Shown here one piece after another: positions 17,076 to 25,181 of a stretch of DNA of 64,000 nt. This DNA is from Streptomyces angustmyceticus. GTDB lineage: Bacteria; Actinomycetota; Actinomycetes; Streptomycetales; Streptomycetaceae. A model generated the notes under the pieces. It was not told the DNA's origin and ran no database searches. It saw only the letters and a list, made by a program, of their open reading frames with translations. The stretch is taken from the NCBI RefSeq assembly GCF_019933235.1, contig NZ_CP082945.1:6361501-6425500 (forward strand), read 5' to 3'. The number at the start of each line of letters is the position of its first letter. Positions within the stretch are counted from its first letter, which is position 1. A program made the position numbers and the translations under genes.

Positions 17076-18178
17076 CCCCCGCGCCGGGGCCGCCCGCCGC
17101 ACCGCCGGAGCCGTCCGGCGCCCCGCGGCAGCCGGGCCTGCTCCACATCCGCTTCCGGGCCGCCGGCGACACCCCCGTGAGCGCCGGGGAGTTCGAGCAA
17201 CTGCTGCGGCTCCTGGCGCAGTTCACCCCGGTGGTCGAGGCGCTTCCGCCGGACGCCGTGCTGGCCGATGTGCGCGGCGCGCTGCGCTACTTCGACCGGG
17301 ACGCGGCGGGCATCGCCGAACTGGTGCGGCTGCGCGCCCTGGCCTGGTACGGCGTACGGTGCACGATCGGGATCGGCGCCAACCCGCTGCTCGCCCGGAT
17401 GGCGGCCGGCCGGGCCGCGCCCGGGGAGATCCGGTCCGCCCCCGGCGGCGCCGGAGCGGTCGCCGCGTTCCTCGACCGCCGCCCGGCCTCGGCACTGCAC
17501 GGCGTCGGCCCGGCCACCGCCCGCGCCCTGTGCGCGTACGGCCTCGACAGCGTCGGCCGGATCGCCGCCGCACCGCCCGCGACCCTGCAGCGGATCCTCG
17601 GCGCGAAGACCGGCCGGATCGTGTACGAGCGGGCCCGCGGCATCGACCCGACGCCGGTGACGCCCAACGCCGCGGCCCGCTCGATGGGCGCGGAACACCG
17701 CTTCGCCCACGACGAGCTGGACCCGGCCAGGCGCCGCAGGGCACTGCTCTCGCTCGCCGACGACCTCGGCGCCCGGATGCGCGCGAGCGGACAGGTGGCC
17801 CGTGCGCTCACCCTCACCGTCCGCTACGCCGACCGCTCCACCACGACCCGCACCCGCCGGCTCGACGGGCCGACCGCGCACGGGCCCGCGCTGACCGGGG
17901 CGGCCTACGCGCTGCACGCCGCGCTCGGGCTGCAGCGGGCGCGGGTGCGGTCCGTGGCGCTGCGCGCGGAGGACCTGTGCCGGGCCGAACTCGCCGCGCG
18001 GCAGCTGACCTTCGACCCGTCCGACGACAGGGCGCACCGCATCGAGGCGGCCGTCGACCGGGCCCGAGCGCGCTTCGGCACCGGGAGCGTACGCCCCGCG
18101 GCGGCCCTCGGCCCGCCCGGCCGTACGCCCCCGCCCCCGGGCACCAAGCCCTTCGGGCCCGGGACCGCCCGGCCGTAG
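17072..18178 (+). CDS. Degenerate Y-family polymerase-like protein (ImuB-like)
   Basis: Protein of 368 residues recognisable as DinB/UmuC superfamily from GIGANPLLARMAAGRAA (about 99-115), a helix-hairpin-helix GVGPATARALCAYGLDSV, a little-finger domain (about 205-315) and QLTF (311-314), a plausible beta-clamp motif. The first catalytic motif (DxD with FF) is absent. Only about 30 residues separate the N-terminal strand from the second motif, so the fingers are missing. The second motif aligns as PPDA instead of SIDE, keeping Asp61 but losing the Glu. It is therefore probably not a polymerase and resembles ImuB in logic: an inactive clamp-bound adaptor for DnaE2. Translational coupling by ATGA supports a joint role. 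Confidence 0.8.
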   Translation: MTPAPGPPAAPPEPSGAPRQPGLLHIRFRAAGDTPVSAGEFEQLLRLLAQFTPVVEALPPDAVLADVRGALRYFDRDAAGIAELVRLRALAWYGVRCTIGIGANPLLARMAAGRAAPGEIRSAPGGAGAVAAFLDRRPASALHGVGPATARALCAYGLDSVGRIAAAPPATLQRILGAKTGRIVYERARGIDPTPVTPNAAARSMGAEHRFAHDELDPARRRRALLSLADDLGARMRASGQVARALTLTVRYADRSTTTRTRRLDGPTAHGPALTGAAYALHAALGLQRARVRSVALRAEDLCRAELAARQLTFDPSDDRAHRIEAAVDRARARFGTGSVRPAAALGPPGRTPPPPGTKPFGPGTARP

Positions 18179-18210
18179 GCGACAGTTGCCCGGGCGCGCG
18201 CCCCGGCGCC

Positions 18211-18867
18211 TCAGCCGTAGAGCTTCTGTGCGTACGTGGGGCCGTAGTGCCGCTCCAGTTCCTCCAGCGGCATGTCCTGGAGTTCGACGCCCTTGACGAT
18301 CCGGGCCCGCGACGGCAGGGCGTCGGGCTGCCAGGTCTCCGGATTCCACAGCTCCGAGCGCAGGAACGCCTTGGAGCAGTGGTAGAAGACCTCCTCGACC
18401 TCCACCAGCAGCGCCAGTCGCGGGCGGTTGCCCTTCACGGTCAGCTCGTCGAAGAACGGGGCGTCGCGCAGCAGCCGGGCGCGGCCGTTGATCCGCAGGG
18501 TGTCACCGCGCCCCGGGAGGAAGTACTCCAGCCCGACGTGCGGATTGCCGAGGATGTTCCGCATGCCGTCCAGGCGCTTGTTGCCGGGCCGGTCCGGGAT
18601 CACCAGGGTGGTGTCGTCCAGGACGGCGGTGAAGCCCGCCGGGTCGCCCTTGGGCGAGACATCGCACCGGCCCTGCGCGTCCGCGGTGGCGATCACACAG
18701 AACGGTGAGCGGGCCAGCCACCGGCGGTCCAGGTCGTGCAGCCGGTGGCGGGTCTTGTTCGCGGCGTGGGAGCTGGGCTCCCCGATCAGCTCGCGCAGCT
18801 CCTCCTCCGACGAAATCTCCACCATCCCGGTCGGATCCGCGGCCCCCGCGCTCTTGCTCGGTGTCAT
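18211..18867 (-). CDS. FMN-binding PPOX family flavoprotein
   Basis: Protein of 218 residues of the pyridoxamine 5'-phosphate oxidase-like split-barrel fold. CVIATADAQGRCDVSPKGDPAG, VIPDRPGNKRLDG and GLEYFLPGRGDTLRINGRA are typical of the MSMEG_1061/DR_2398-type FMN proteins, and YHCSKAFLRSELW is their C-terminal signature. They bind FMN or related cofactors; the substrate is unknown and there is no pdx context. ATG 18867 follows ggaggggg, which favours it over upstream in-frame starts. Convergent with the Y-family gene. Confidence 0.85.
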   Translation of the reverse strand: MTPSKSAGAADPTGMVEISSEEELRELIGEPSSHAANKTRHRLHDLDRRWLARSPFCVIATADAQGRCDVSPKGDPAGFTAVLDDTTLVIPDRPGNKRLDGMRNILGNPHVGLEYFLPGRGDTLRINGRARLLRDAPFFDELTVKGNRPRLALLVEVEEVFYHCSKAFLRSELWNPETWQPDALPSRARIVKGVELQDMPLEELERHYGPTYAQKLYG

Positions 18868-19201
18868 CGGTGTCCCCCTCCTGTCCTCCGTGCCGCGGTC
18901 GTTGGTCAAGACGCCGTCGGCGGTGATGTCACTGGTCAAGGCGTTGCCGACTGTACGGGACGGCACCGGCCCCCGGCAGCCGTGCCGCAGGGGACCCGGG
19001 GCACCGGCACACCCTTGGCGCTTTGCCCCCGGACGTCCGGTGAGGGTCGTGTGCGGTTTCCTTCACCGTCACGCCGCTGGCACTCGCTGCTTACGCGGCC
19101 GTAACTTACTTGCCAGTCAACTGCGTTGGCCCTTGCGATCCGGATCGCGTGAACGGCTCACCGAGCACTTCGGAGTCCCCTCACCCCGCAAGGAGCATCG
19201 T
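18868..19201. promoter_or_regulatory. Divergent region upstream of the lipase
   Basis: 334 bases between the PPOX gene and the lipase. It contains a perfect 14-bp palindrome gcgatccggatcgc (19135-19148) and a ttacg-cggc-cgtaa dyad (19091-19104) about 55-110 nt before the lipase start; either may be a regulator site. No gene is supported. Confidence 0.4.
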
Positions 19202-20056
19202 ATGAAGCTGCGCTGGTCAAGAACGCTGACCCTGCTGCCCGCCCTCGCCCTGGCCCTCGGTCTCACCGCCACCGCCCCAGCCGCCGCTGATGCCCCCACC
19301 ATCCGCAGCGGCTGGAACAACTACTCCTGCAAGCCGTCCGCCGACCACCCGCGCCCGGTGGTCCTGGTGCACGGCACCCTGGGCAACGCCGTCGACAACT
19401 GGCTCGGCCTCGCGCCCTACTTGGTGGCCCGCGGCTACTGCGTCTTCTCCCTGGACTACGGGCAGCTGCCGGGCGTCCCGTTCTTCCACGGGCTGGGGCC
19501 GATAGACGCCTCCGCCCAGCAGCTCGCCGACTACGTCGACCGGGTGCTGGCCGCCACCGGCACCTCGAAGGTCGACATCGTCGGCCACTCGCAGGGCGGC
19601 ATGATGCCGCGGGTGTACATGAAGTTCCACGGCGGCGCGGGCAAGGTGAACACGCTGGTCGGGCTGGCTCCCGACAACCACGGCACCGACCTGGACGGGC
19701 TGACCCGCCTGCTGCCCTACTTCCCCGGCGCCAAGCAGTACCTCGACCGGGCGACGCCGGGACTGACCGACCAGATCGCCGGCTCGGAGATCCTCAACCG
19801 CCTCAACGAGGGCGGCGACACCGTCCCCGGGGTGCACTACACCGTGATCGCGAGCAAGTACGACGAGGTCGTCACCCCCTACCGGACGCAGTTCCTCAGC
19901 GGCCCCGACGTGCACAACGTCGTGCTCCAGGACCTGTGCGCCCTCGACCTCTCCGAGCATGTGGCCGTCGGCCTCGCCGACCGCGTCGCCTTCCACGAGA
20001 CGGCCAACGCCCTCGACCCGGCGCACGCCACCCCGACCACCTGCGTGTCGGGCTGA
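19202..20056 (+). CDS. Secreted lipase/esterase, alpha/beta hydrolase
   Basis: Preprotein of 284 residues with signal peptide about 1-30. The fold begins VVLVHGTLGNAVDNW, the oxyanion-hole region. The nucleophile Ser130 lies in GHSQGG, Asp221 in SKYDEVVTP and His253 in DLSEHVAV, forming the triad. Cys43/Cys80 and Cys246/Cys282 can form disulfides. It belongs to the Streptomyces/Burkholderia-type secreted triacylglycerol lipases (EstB-like) that lack a dedicated foldase here. ATG 19202 follows aaggag. It stands alone, with a hairpin right after it. Confidence 0.92.
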   Translation: MKLRWSRTLTLLPALALALGLTATAPAAADAPTIRSGWNNYSCKPSADHPRPVVLVHGTLGNAVDNWLGLAPYLVARGYCVFSLDYGQLPGVPFFHGLGPIDASAQQLADYVDRVLAATGTSKVDIVGHSQGGMMPRVYMKFHGGAGKVNTLVGLAPDNHGTDLDGLTRLLPYFPGAKQYLDRATPGLTDQIAGSEILNRLNEGGDTVPGVHYTVIASKYDEVVTPYRTQFLSGPDVHNVVLQDLCALDLSEHVAVGLADRVAFHETANALDPAHATPTTCVSG

Positions 20057-20066
20057 TAGGGAGCGC

Positions 20067-20094
20067 TCCGGCCCCCGCCCGCGCGGGGGCCGGA
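20067..20094. terminator. Hairpin terminator after the lipase
   Basis: Perfect 12-bp stem (20067-20078 with 20083-20094, tccggcccccgc and complement) and a 4-nt loop, between convergent lipase and tetR genes. Confidence 0.75.
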
Positions 20095-20123
20095 CCGTGC
20101 GCCTCCGGGCCGGGCCGCCGCCG

Positions 20124-20711
20124 TCAGCCGCCGGCCAGCAGGGCGTCGGTGCACTGTTCCGCCAGGTCCTCGGCGTACTCGGGCAGGGGGATGCCGCCGC
20201 GCAGATGGCGGCGCACCACGGACAGCGGGAGGTCGATGACGGCGAGCGTCACCCGGTCCAGGCCGGCCCTGCCGTGCACCCCCAGGGCCCCCGCGAGCGC
20301 CGCCACCGCCGCGCGGACCCGGATGTTCCCCTCCTCCGCGCGGAGCAGGTGCGCGTCGGACCAGTCCTCCCGCCCGAACTCCCCGGCCCCGTACAGCAGC
20401 AGCGCGGCCTCCGCCGGGTGCGCGCGGCTCCACGCCACGATGTGCCGGGCGGCCGCCCGGCCCCCGGTGCGCGGGTCGTCCGACGACTCCAGGGCCTCGA
20501 AGTAGCCCTCCTGGAAGCCCTCGACGGTACGCAGCCACACCTCGGCGAGCAGCGCCGTACGGCCGGTGAAGCGGTGGTAGAGCGAGCCGCTGGGTGCGCC
20601 GACGGCCGCCGCGACCGCGGACATGGTGACGCCCGAGGGGCCGGACTCGGCCGCCAGGCGCACGGCTGCGTCGAGGAGCTTCGAGGTGTCGAAGCGGGGT
20701 GGCCTGGCCAT
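20124..20711 (-). CDS. TetR family regulator
   Basis: Protein of 195 residues with an N-terminal TetR domain (about 8-55, TMSAVAAAVGAPSGSLYHRF) and a TetR_C-type ligand domain. It starts at ATG 20711, one base from a 46-bp imperfect palindrome that almost certainly serves as its own operator. The next gene in that direction, the LPMO, reads the same way and starts far upstream, so no divergent target is present. The regulon beyond itself is unknown. Confidence 0.9.
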   Translation of the reverse strand: MARPPRFDTSKLLDAAVRLAAESGPSGVTMSAVAAAVGAPSGSLYHRFTGRTALLAEVWLRTVEGFQEGYFEALESSDDPRTGGRAAARHIVAWSRAHPAEAALLLYGAGEFGREDWSDAHLLRAEEGNIRVRAAVAALAGALGVHGRAGLDRVTLAVIDLPLSVVRRHLRGGIPLPEYAEDLAEQCTDALLAGG

Positions 20712-20757
20712 GTTCTAGAGGGTACTCTCCACTATATTGGAGATGTTCCTCTAGAAC
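20712..20757. promoter_or_regulatory. 46-bp operator dyad of TetR
   Basis: Outer arms gttctagagg (20712-20721) and cctctagaac (20748-20757) and inner arms tctcca (20726-20731) and tggaga (20738-20743) share one centre (20734.5). Eighteen of 23 positions pair. It begins at the base next to the tetR start codon and includes an AT-rich core (ctatat), consistent with an autoregulated promoter. Confidence 0.75.
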
Positions 20758-20900
20758 GAGGTGCCGGCGGGCGCGGGAGGGACGCGGGGACGCACCCTGC
20801 CGTGCCGTACCACCCTCGCCCCGCCCGCCCCGGCCCCGCCGTGGCCCGGCGGGCGGTACCGCCGTCCGGGTGAGGCCGGCCGCCGGCCGGGTGCCCGCGC

Positions 20901-20999
20901 GCACGCCGCACCACAGGGGAGTGCGGCGTGCCGGCGGCACCGGCGCGGCGGCCGGAGACAGGGTGACGCCGCCCCCGGCTGACGGAAGGGGGCGGCGTC
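20901..20999. terminator. Two hairpins downstream of the LPMO gene
   Basis: Perfect 11-bp stem at 20901-20911/20921-20931 and perfect 12-bp stem at 20965-20976/20988-20999 (gacgccgccccc and complement). The latter lies 28 bases past the LPMO stop on its strand and is its likely terminator. Nothing else is seen in 20758-21026. Confidence 0.65.
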
Positions 21000-21026
21000 G
21001 CTTCCCGGGCGGCCCGGGCGCGGGGC

Positions 21027-22037
21027 TCAGCCGCGGTGCCGGGCGGCCCGGCGGCGGCCGGTGGTGAACAGCACCCCGGCGCCCAGGGCCAGGACGGCGC
21101 CGCCGCCGATGGCCAGCGGGGTGGTGGAGCTGTCGCCACCGGTCTCCGCCAGCTGCTGTCCGTCGACCGGCTTGCCGCCGCCCTGCTGCCGCGCGGCGTT
21201 GCCGTCGGTCTTCGCGGGGGCGTCCGCCGCCGTGACCGAACCGGTGTGTCCCGGCGCGACGGCGTCGGTGTGGGCGCCCGTCCCACTGCCGCCGTGGTGG
21301 TGCCGGCTCATGTCCATCGACGACTTTCCGGCGGCCGCCGCGACCTGACGGTCGGTCGGCGCCGAGGCGGTGGGCGCGGACTTCGTGGCGGCGTTCTTGG
21401 CACCCTTCCCGAAGACCACGTCCGAGCAGGTGTAGAACGCCTCCGCGCTGTCCGACCGCTGCCAGATGCTGTAGATCAGGTGGCGCCCGGACCGCGCCGG
21501 CACCTTCCCGTCGAAGATGTACTCCCCGTTGACGAGCTTCGGGTCGGTGACCTTCGCGAACGGCTTCGACTCCAGGTCGGACCACTTCAGCGGCTTGGCC
21601 GGGTTGTAGCCGCTCTTGGTGAGGTACAGCTCGAAGTACCCCTTGTGGGGCGCGGTGGCCTTGTAGTGGAAGGTGTGCTTCCCCGCCCGCATCGCGGACG
21701 AGGGCCAGTCGGCACGGGGCAGGTCGAGGCCCTTGTACTCGGGGTTGTTGGCGCTGCACAGCTTGCCGTCCGGGATGCGGGACGTGGACTTGCCGCCGGC
21801 CTCGCCGTCCCGTACGCCGTTCCAGTCGTAGAGGGCCTGGGTGCCGCCGGCCTGGACGGCCGCCTTGCACGCCGCGGACTTCGGGCTCTCCGGCCCCTCC
21901 GCGAAACAGGCCGACACCCGGCTGACCGGGTCCGTCATCGAACCGTGCGCGGCGGCCGGGCTCGCGGTGAGCACGGTCAGCACGAGCGGGCCGATGCCGG
22001 CCAGTGCGATCCCGGTGGCCTTGCGACGAGCGGTCAT
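21027..22037 (-). CDS. AA10 LPMO with LAETG sortase signal
   Basis: Lytic polysaccharide monooxygenase precursor of 336 residues. A signal peptide ending AAA is cut to expose His31, which with His131 (in TAPHKG) forms the copper histidine brace; Phe201 in AEAFYTC is the axial residue. The catalytic domain spans about 31-208. A Ser/Ala/His/Thr-rich linker (about 210-290, with an HHH patch) leads to LAETG (296-300), a hydrophobic helix and a basic RRR tail. This is a class E-type sortase signal, so the enzyme should be covalently attached to peptidoglycan rather than released. AA10 members oxidise cellulose or chitin; I cannot decide which. No sortase gene lies in the window. Confidence 0.93.
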   Translation of the reverse strand: MTARRKATGIALAGIGPLVLTVLTASPAAAHGSMTDPVSRVSACFAEGPESPKSAACKAAVQAGGTQALYDWNGVRDGEAGGKSTSRIPDGKLCSANNPEYKGLDLPRADWPSSAMRAGKHTFHYKATAPHKGYFELYLTKSGYNPAKPLKWSDLESKPFAKVTDPKLVNGEYIFDGKVPARSGRHLIYSIWQRSDSAEAFYTCSDVVFGKGAKNAATKSAPTASAPTDRQVAAAAGKSSMDMSRHHHGGSGTGAHTDAVAPGHTGSVTAADAPAKTDGNAARQQGGGKPVDGQQLAETGGDSSTTPLAIGGGAVLALGAGVLFTTGRRRAARHRG

Positions 22038-22465
22038 CGTGGGGGTCTCCTTCAGTCGTTGCGTCGAGCGGGGCGTGAGGCGGCACAGCGGTGGGGGGTC
22101 GGAACACGGCCCGCGGCGCCTCCCCCGGTGGCGGCGCCGACGGCCCGCAGCGCCGCCTCACGAGAAGCACGCTAGCCCCGCTGAACAGCGCATTTGCCGC
22201 CGAAGGGCGGTTGCGGAGGATCTTTATGGCGGGCTTAAGGAGCGGCTAAGCGGGGGCACAGGCAGGCGGGGAGGAAACGGGCACGGGGCGTGCCGGGGCG
22301 CTCTGCCGGCCGCCTTCGTGGGCCGGCCCGCCCGTCGTGCACCGCCGGCGGCGGGGCCGGGCCGTGGGCTCAAGTCCGTTGGCGGGGCGGGGAGATGCCG
22401 GGCGGGGGAGGGCGGGCGACGGCGATCGGGAGTCGTGCGGTGGCCCAAGGCCGTTGAGATGGACG
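22038..22465. other. Intergenic, no gene supported
   Basis: About 430 bases between two same-strand genes (LPMO and sensor phosphatase). An AT-richer stretch near 22185-22235 may be part of the LPMO promoter. No recognisable coding. Confidence 0.4.
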
Positions 22466-24985
22466 TCAGTTGTCCTCGGCGCCGGTGAAGTCGGCCGGGT
22501 CGCCGCCGAGGTCTTCGAGGAGGGTGTCCAGGTCGTTCGACGGTTCGGCCTCGGGGGCGGCGGCGAGGGGGAGTTCGGCCCAGATGATCTTTCCGTGGGC
22601 GGTGTAGCGGGTGCCCCAGCGCTGGGCGTACCGGGCGATGAGGAACAGGCCCCGGCCGCCCTCGTCGGTGGTCCGGGCGTGGCGCAGGTGCGGTGTGGTG
22701 CTGCTGGCGTCGGAGACCTCGCAGATCAGGTCCCGTGCCCGGATCATCCGCAGGCCGATGGGGCCCGTGGCGTGCCGGATGGCGTTGGTGACCAGCTCGC
22801 TGACGATCAGTTCGGTGGAGAAGCCGAGGTCCTCCAGACCCCACTCCCGCAGCCGCCCGGCCGCGGTCCTGCGGGCCTCGCCGACCGCGGACGGATCGGC
22901 GGGGATCTCCCAGGTGGCCAGCTGCGACCGGGGCAGCGCCCGGGTGCGGGCCAGCAGCAGCGCCACGTCGTCGACCGGCCGGCCGCCCGGCAGGCCGCCG
23001 ATCACCGTGTCGCAGAGGTCCTCCAGCGGAGCCCCGGGATCGGCCAGCGCACGGCGGAGCCGGGTGATGCCCCCGTCGAGGTCGAGGGCCTTCCCCAGCA
23101 GCAGCCCGTTGGTGTACAGCGCCAGCAGACTGCCCTCCGGCAGCGGCAGTTCGACGGATTCGAAGGGCATGCCGCCCAGTCCCAGCGGCGGGCCGGTCGG
23201 CAGGTCCAGCAGCTCGCCCGCGCCGTCGGGGCCGACGAGCAGCGGCGCGGGGTGGCCGGCGCGGGCCAGGGTGCAGCGGCAGCTGACGGGGTCGTAGACG
23301 GCGTACAGGCAGGTGGCCCCGATGACCCCGTCGTCGGCGTTCGCGTCGTGGGCGACCCGGTTGAGCATGTCGTCCAGGTGCGCCAGCACTTCTTCCGGGG
23401 ACAGGTCCAGGTCCGCGAGTGCCTGCACCGCGGCGCGCAGCCGCCCCATCGTGGCCGCGGCGTGCATCCCGTGGCCCACCACGTCACCGACCACCAGCGC
23501 GACCCGCGCCCCGGACAGCGGGATCACGTCGAACCAGTCGCCGCCGACCCCGCTCAGCGAATCGGCCGGCAGATAGCGGCAGGCGGCCTCCACCGCGCAC
23601 TGCTCGGGCAGATCGCGCGGCAGCAGGCTGTGCTGGAGGGTCAGGGCCGCGTTGTGCTCGCGGGTGTAGCGGCGGGCGTTGTCGATGGAGATCGCCGCGC
23701 GGGCGACGAATTCCTCGGCGAGCACCAGGTCGTCGGGCTGGAACGGCCCGGTGGCCTGCCAGCGGGAGAACGCGGCCGCCCCCAGGAAGACGCCCCGCGC
23801 CCGCAGCGGCACCACCATCAGCGAGTGGAAGCCCAGGGACCGCAGGTGTGCGGCCCGGACCGGGCCCTCGGCCGCCCAGCCGCCGTCGGCGAGGTCGAGT
23901 GACTGGAGCAGCGTGGAGTCGCCCTCGGTGAGGCTGCGCACGACGGGCGCCGACGGGGGATAGGCGGTCGGTTCCCCGACGGTGATCACCGCCTCGGGGC
24001 AGCCCTCGCGCACGGACTGCTGCCCCGCACGGCGCATGGCGAGCAGATCCGCCGCGTCGAGTTCCCCGGGTGCCGCCTCCTCCCCGGAGAGCAGCGCGTC
24101 GAGCAGGTCGACGGTGACGAAGTCGGCGAGGTCCGGGACCGCGGCCTCGGCGAGTTCCTGCGCGGTCCGCCAGACGTCCAGCGAGCTGCCGATGCGTTCA
24201 CCGGCCTTGTTCAGCAGTGTCATCCGCTGCCGCGCCCGGTAACTTTCCGTGACGTCGAGGACCATGTAGCAGATGCCGAGCACCTGGCCCGCCTCGTCCT
24301 CCATGCGGAAGAACGACGTGGAGTAGGCGTGCTCGCGCTGTGGATCGGACTGCGGGCGCCCCAGGTACTCGTAGCCGACGGAGGGGGTGCCGGTGCGCAG
24401 CACCCGGCGCATCTCCTCCTCGATGGCCTTCACGGCCAGGCCCGGCTGCACCTCGCCCAGGCGCTTGCCGAGGCGCTGCTCGCGGCTGGTGCCGCCCATC
24501 TGCTCCAGGGAGTCGTTCAGCCAGATGAACTGCAGATCGGCGTTCACCATGGCCACGCCGATCGGCGACATGCCGAGAATGCCCTCCAGAAACGACCGGC
24601 TCGCCCCTGACCAGGGGGTCTGTGTCAGCTCCGCGGCAAGGACGAGCCGCGAGAAGCCCTTTCGGCCGTCCAGCACCGGCAGCACCCGGAACTCCAGGTC
24701 CAGGCGGTGCCCGTCCTTGTGGCGCACGGCCTCCAGCCCGCTCCAGCCGGTCGCCGACGCCAGCCGGTCGGTCCACCTGCTGTCAGGCCCCGGGCCCGCG
24801 CCCACCACCGCGAAGAGGTCCGTCAGCGGCCTGCCGACGGCCTCGGAGACCCCGTAGCCCAGGAGCCGCTCGGCGCCCGCGGTCCAGCCCCGCGCCACCC
24901 CCGCGCGATCGGCCATCACCACGGCCGTCCGTGTGAGGTCGAAGACCCCGTCTCCGGAGAGACGGCTGCTCTGGGAAGCACTCAT
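22466..24985 (-). CDS. PAS-PAS-GAF-SpoIIE phosphatase-HATPase sensor
   Basis: Multidomain cytosolic regulator of 839 residues. An N-terminal PAS (about 15-125) and a second PAS with PAC (about 140-260) precede a GAF domain (about 280-450). A PP2C/SpoIIE phosphatase (about 465-690) contains GGDWFDVIPL and VVGDVVGHG, the metal-binding Asp motifs. An RsbW-like HATPase (about 700-820) ends the protein, with ELVTNAIRHA and EGGRGLFLIARYAQRWG. Such fusions combine an anti-sigma-antagonist phosphatase with its kinase and are typical of Streptomyces partner-switching networks. No sigma or STAS gene is adjacent. The ATG at 24985 opens directly into the PAS region, although its ribosome site is weak. 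Confidence 0.92.
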   Translation of the reverse strand: MSASQSSRLSGDGVFDLTRTAVVMADRAGVARGWTAGAERLLGYGVSEAVGRPLTDLFAVVGAGPGPDSRWTDRLASATGWSGLEAVRHKDGHRLDLEFRVLPVLDGRKGFSRLVLAAELTQTPWSGASRSFLEGILGMSPIGVAMVNADLQFIWLNDSLEQMGGTSREQRLGKRLGEVQPGLAVKAIEEEMRRVLRTGTPSVGYEYLGRPQSDPQREHAYSTSFFRMEDEAGQVLGICYMVLDVTESYRARQRMTLLNKAGERIGSSLDVWRTAQELAEAAVPDLADFVTVDLLDALLSGEEAAPGELDAADLLAMRRAGQQSVREGCPEAVITVGEPTAYPPSAPVVRSLTEGDSTLLQSLDLADGGWAAEGPVRAAHLRSLGFHSLMVVPLRARGVFLGAAAFSRWQATGPFQPDDLVLAEEFVARAAISIDNARRYTREHNAALTLQHSLLPRDLPEQCAVEAACRYLPADSLSGVGGDWFDVIPLSGARVALVVGDVVGHGMHAAATMGRLRAAVQALADLDLSPEEVLAHLDDMLNRVAHDANADDGVIGATCLYAVYDPVSCRCTLARAGHPAPLLVGPDGAGELLDLPTGPPLGLGGMPFESVELPLPEGSLLALYTNGLLLGKALDLDGGITRLRRALADPGAPLEDLCDTVIGGLPGGRPVDDVALLLARTRALPRSQLATWEIPADPSAVGEARRTAAGRLREWGLEDLGFSTELIVSELVTNAIRHATGPIGLRMIRARDLICEVSDASSTTPHLRHARTTDEGGRGLFLIARYAQRWGTRYTAHGKIIWAELPLAAAPEAEPSNDLDTLLEDLGGDPADFTGAEDN

Positions 24986-25181
24986 CTGGCCGGTCCAATG
25001 CCGGTCCCACCATGCGGCAGACGCTCTGTCCGGGGCGGCGCCGCCGCATCCGACCGGCCCTTACCACGGTACTCCCTCCCCCTGCCCGGGGCTCTTCCCG
25101 GAGCCGCCCCACGGGCCGTCCGGCACCCGGCGCCCCGGCGTCCCCGCGGCCGTTGTCAGTGGTCGCTGAGACCCTCGGTAC

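Noticed and set aside
11895..17102. A 1,735-codon open frame on the minus strand antisense to dnaE2
   Set aside because: It is an artefact of GC-rich codon bias; only its last 107 codons (NTF2-like gene) have a ribosome site, a recognisable fold and an ATGA overlap with the gene before them.
13844..18178. Long plus-strand frame continuing upstream of the Y-family gene
   Set aside because: The part before 17072 is an Arg/Pro/Gly-rich shadow of dnaE2; the real start is fixed by the ATGA overlap.
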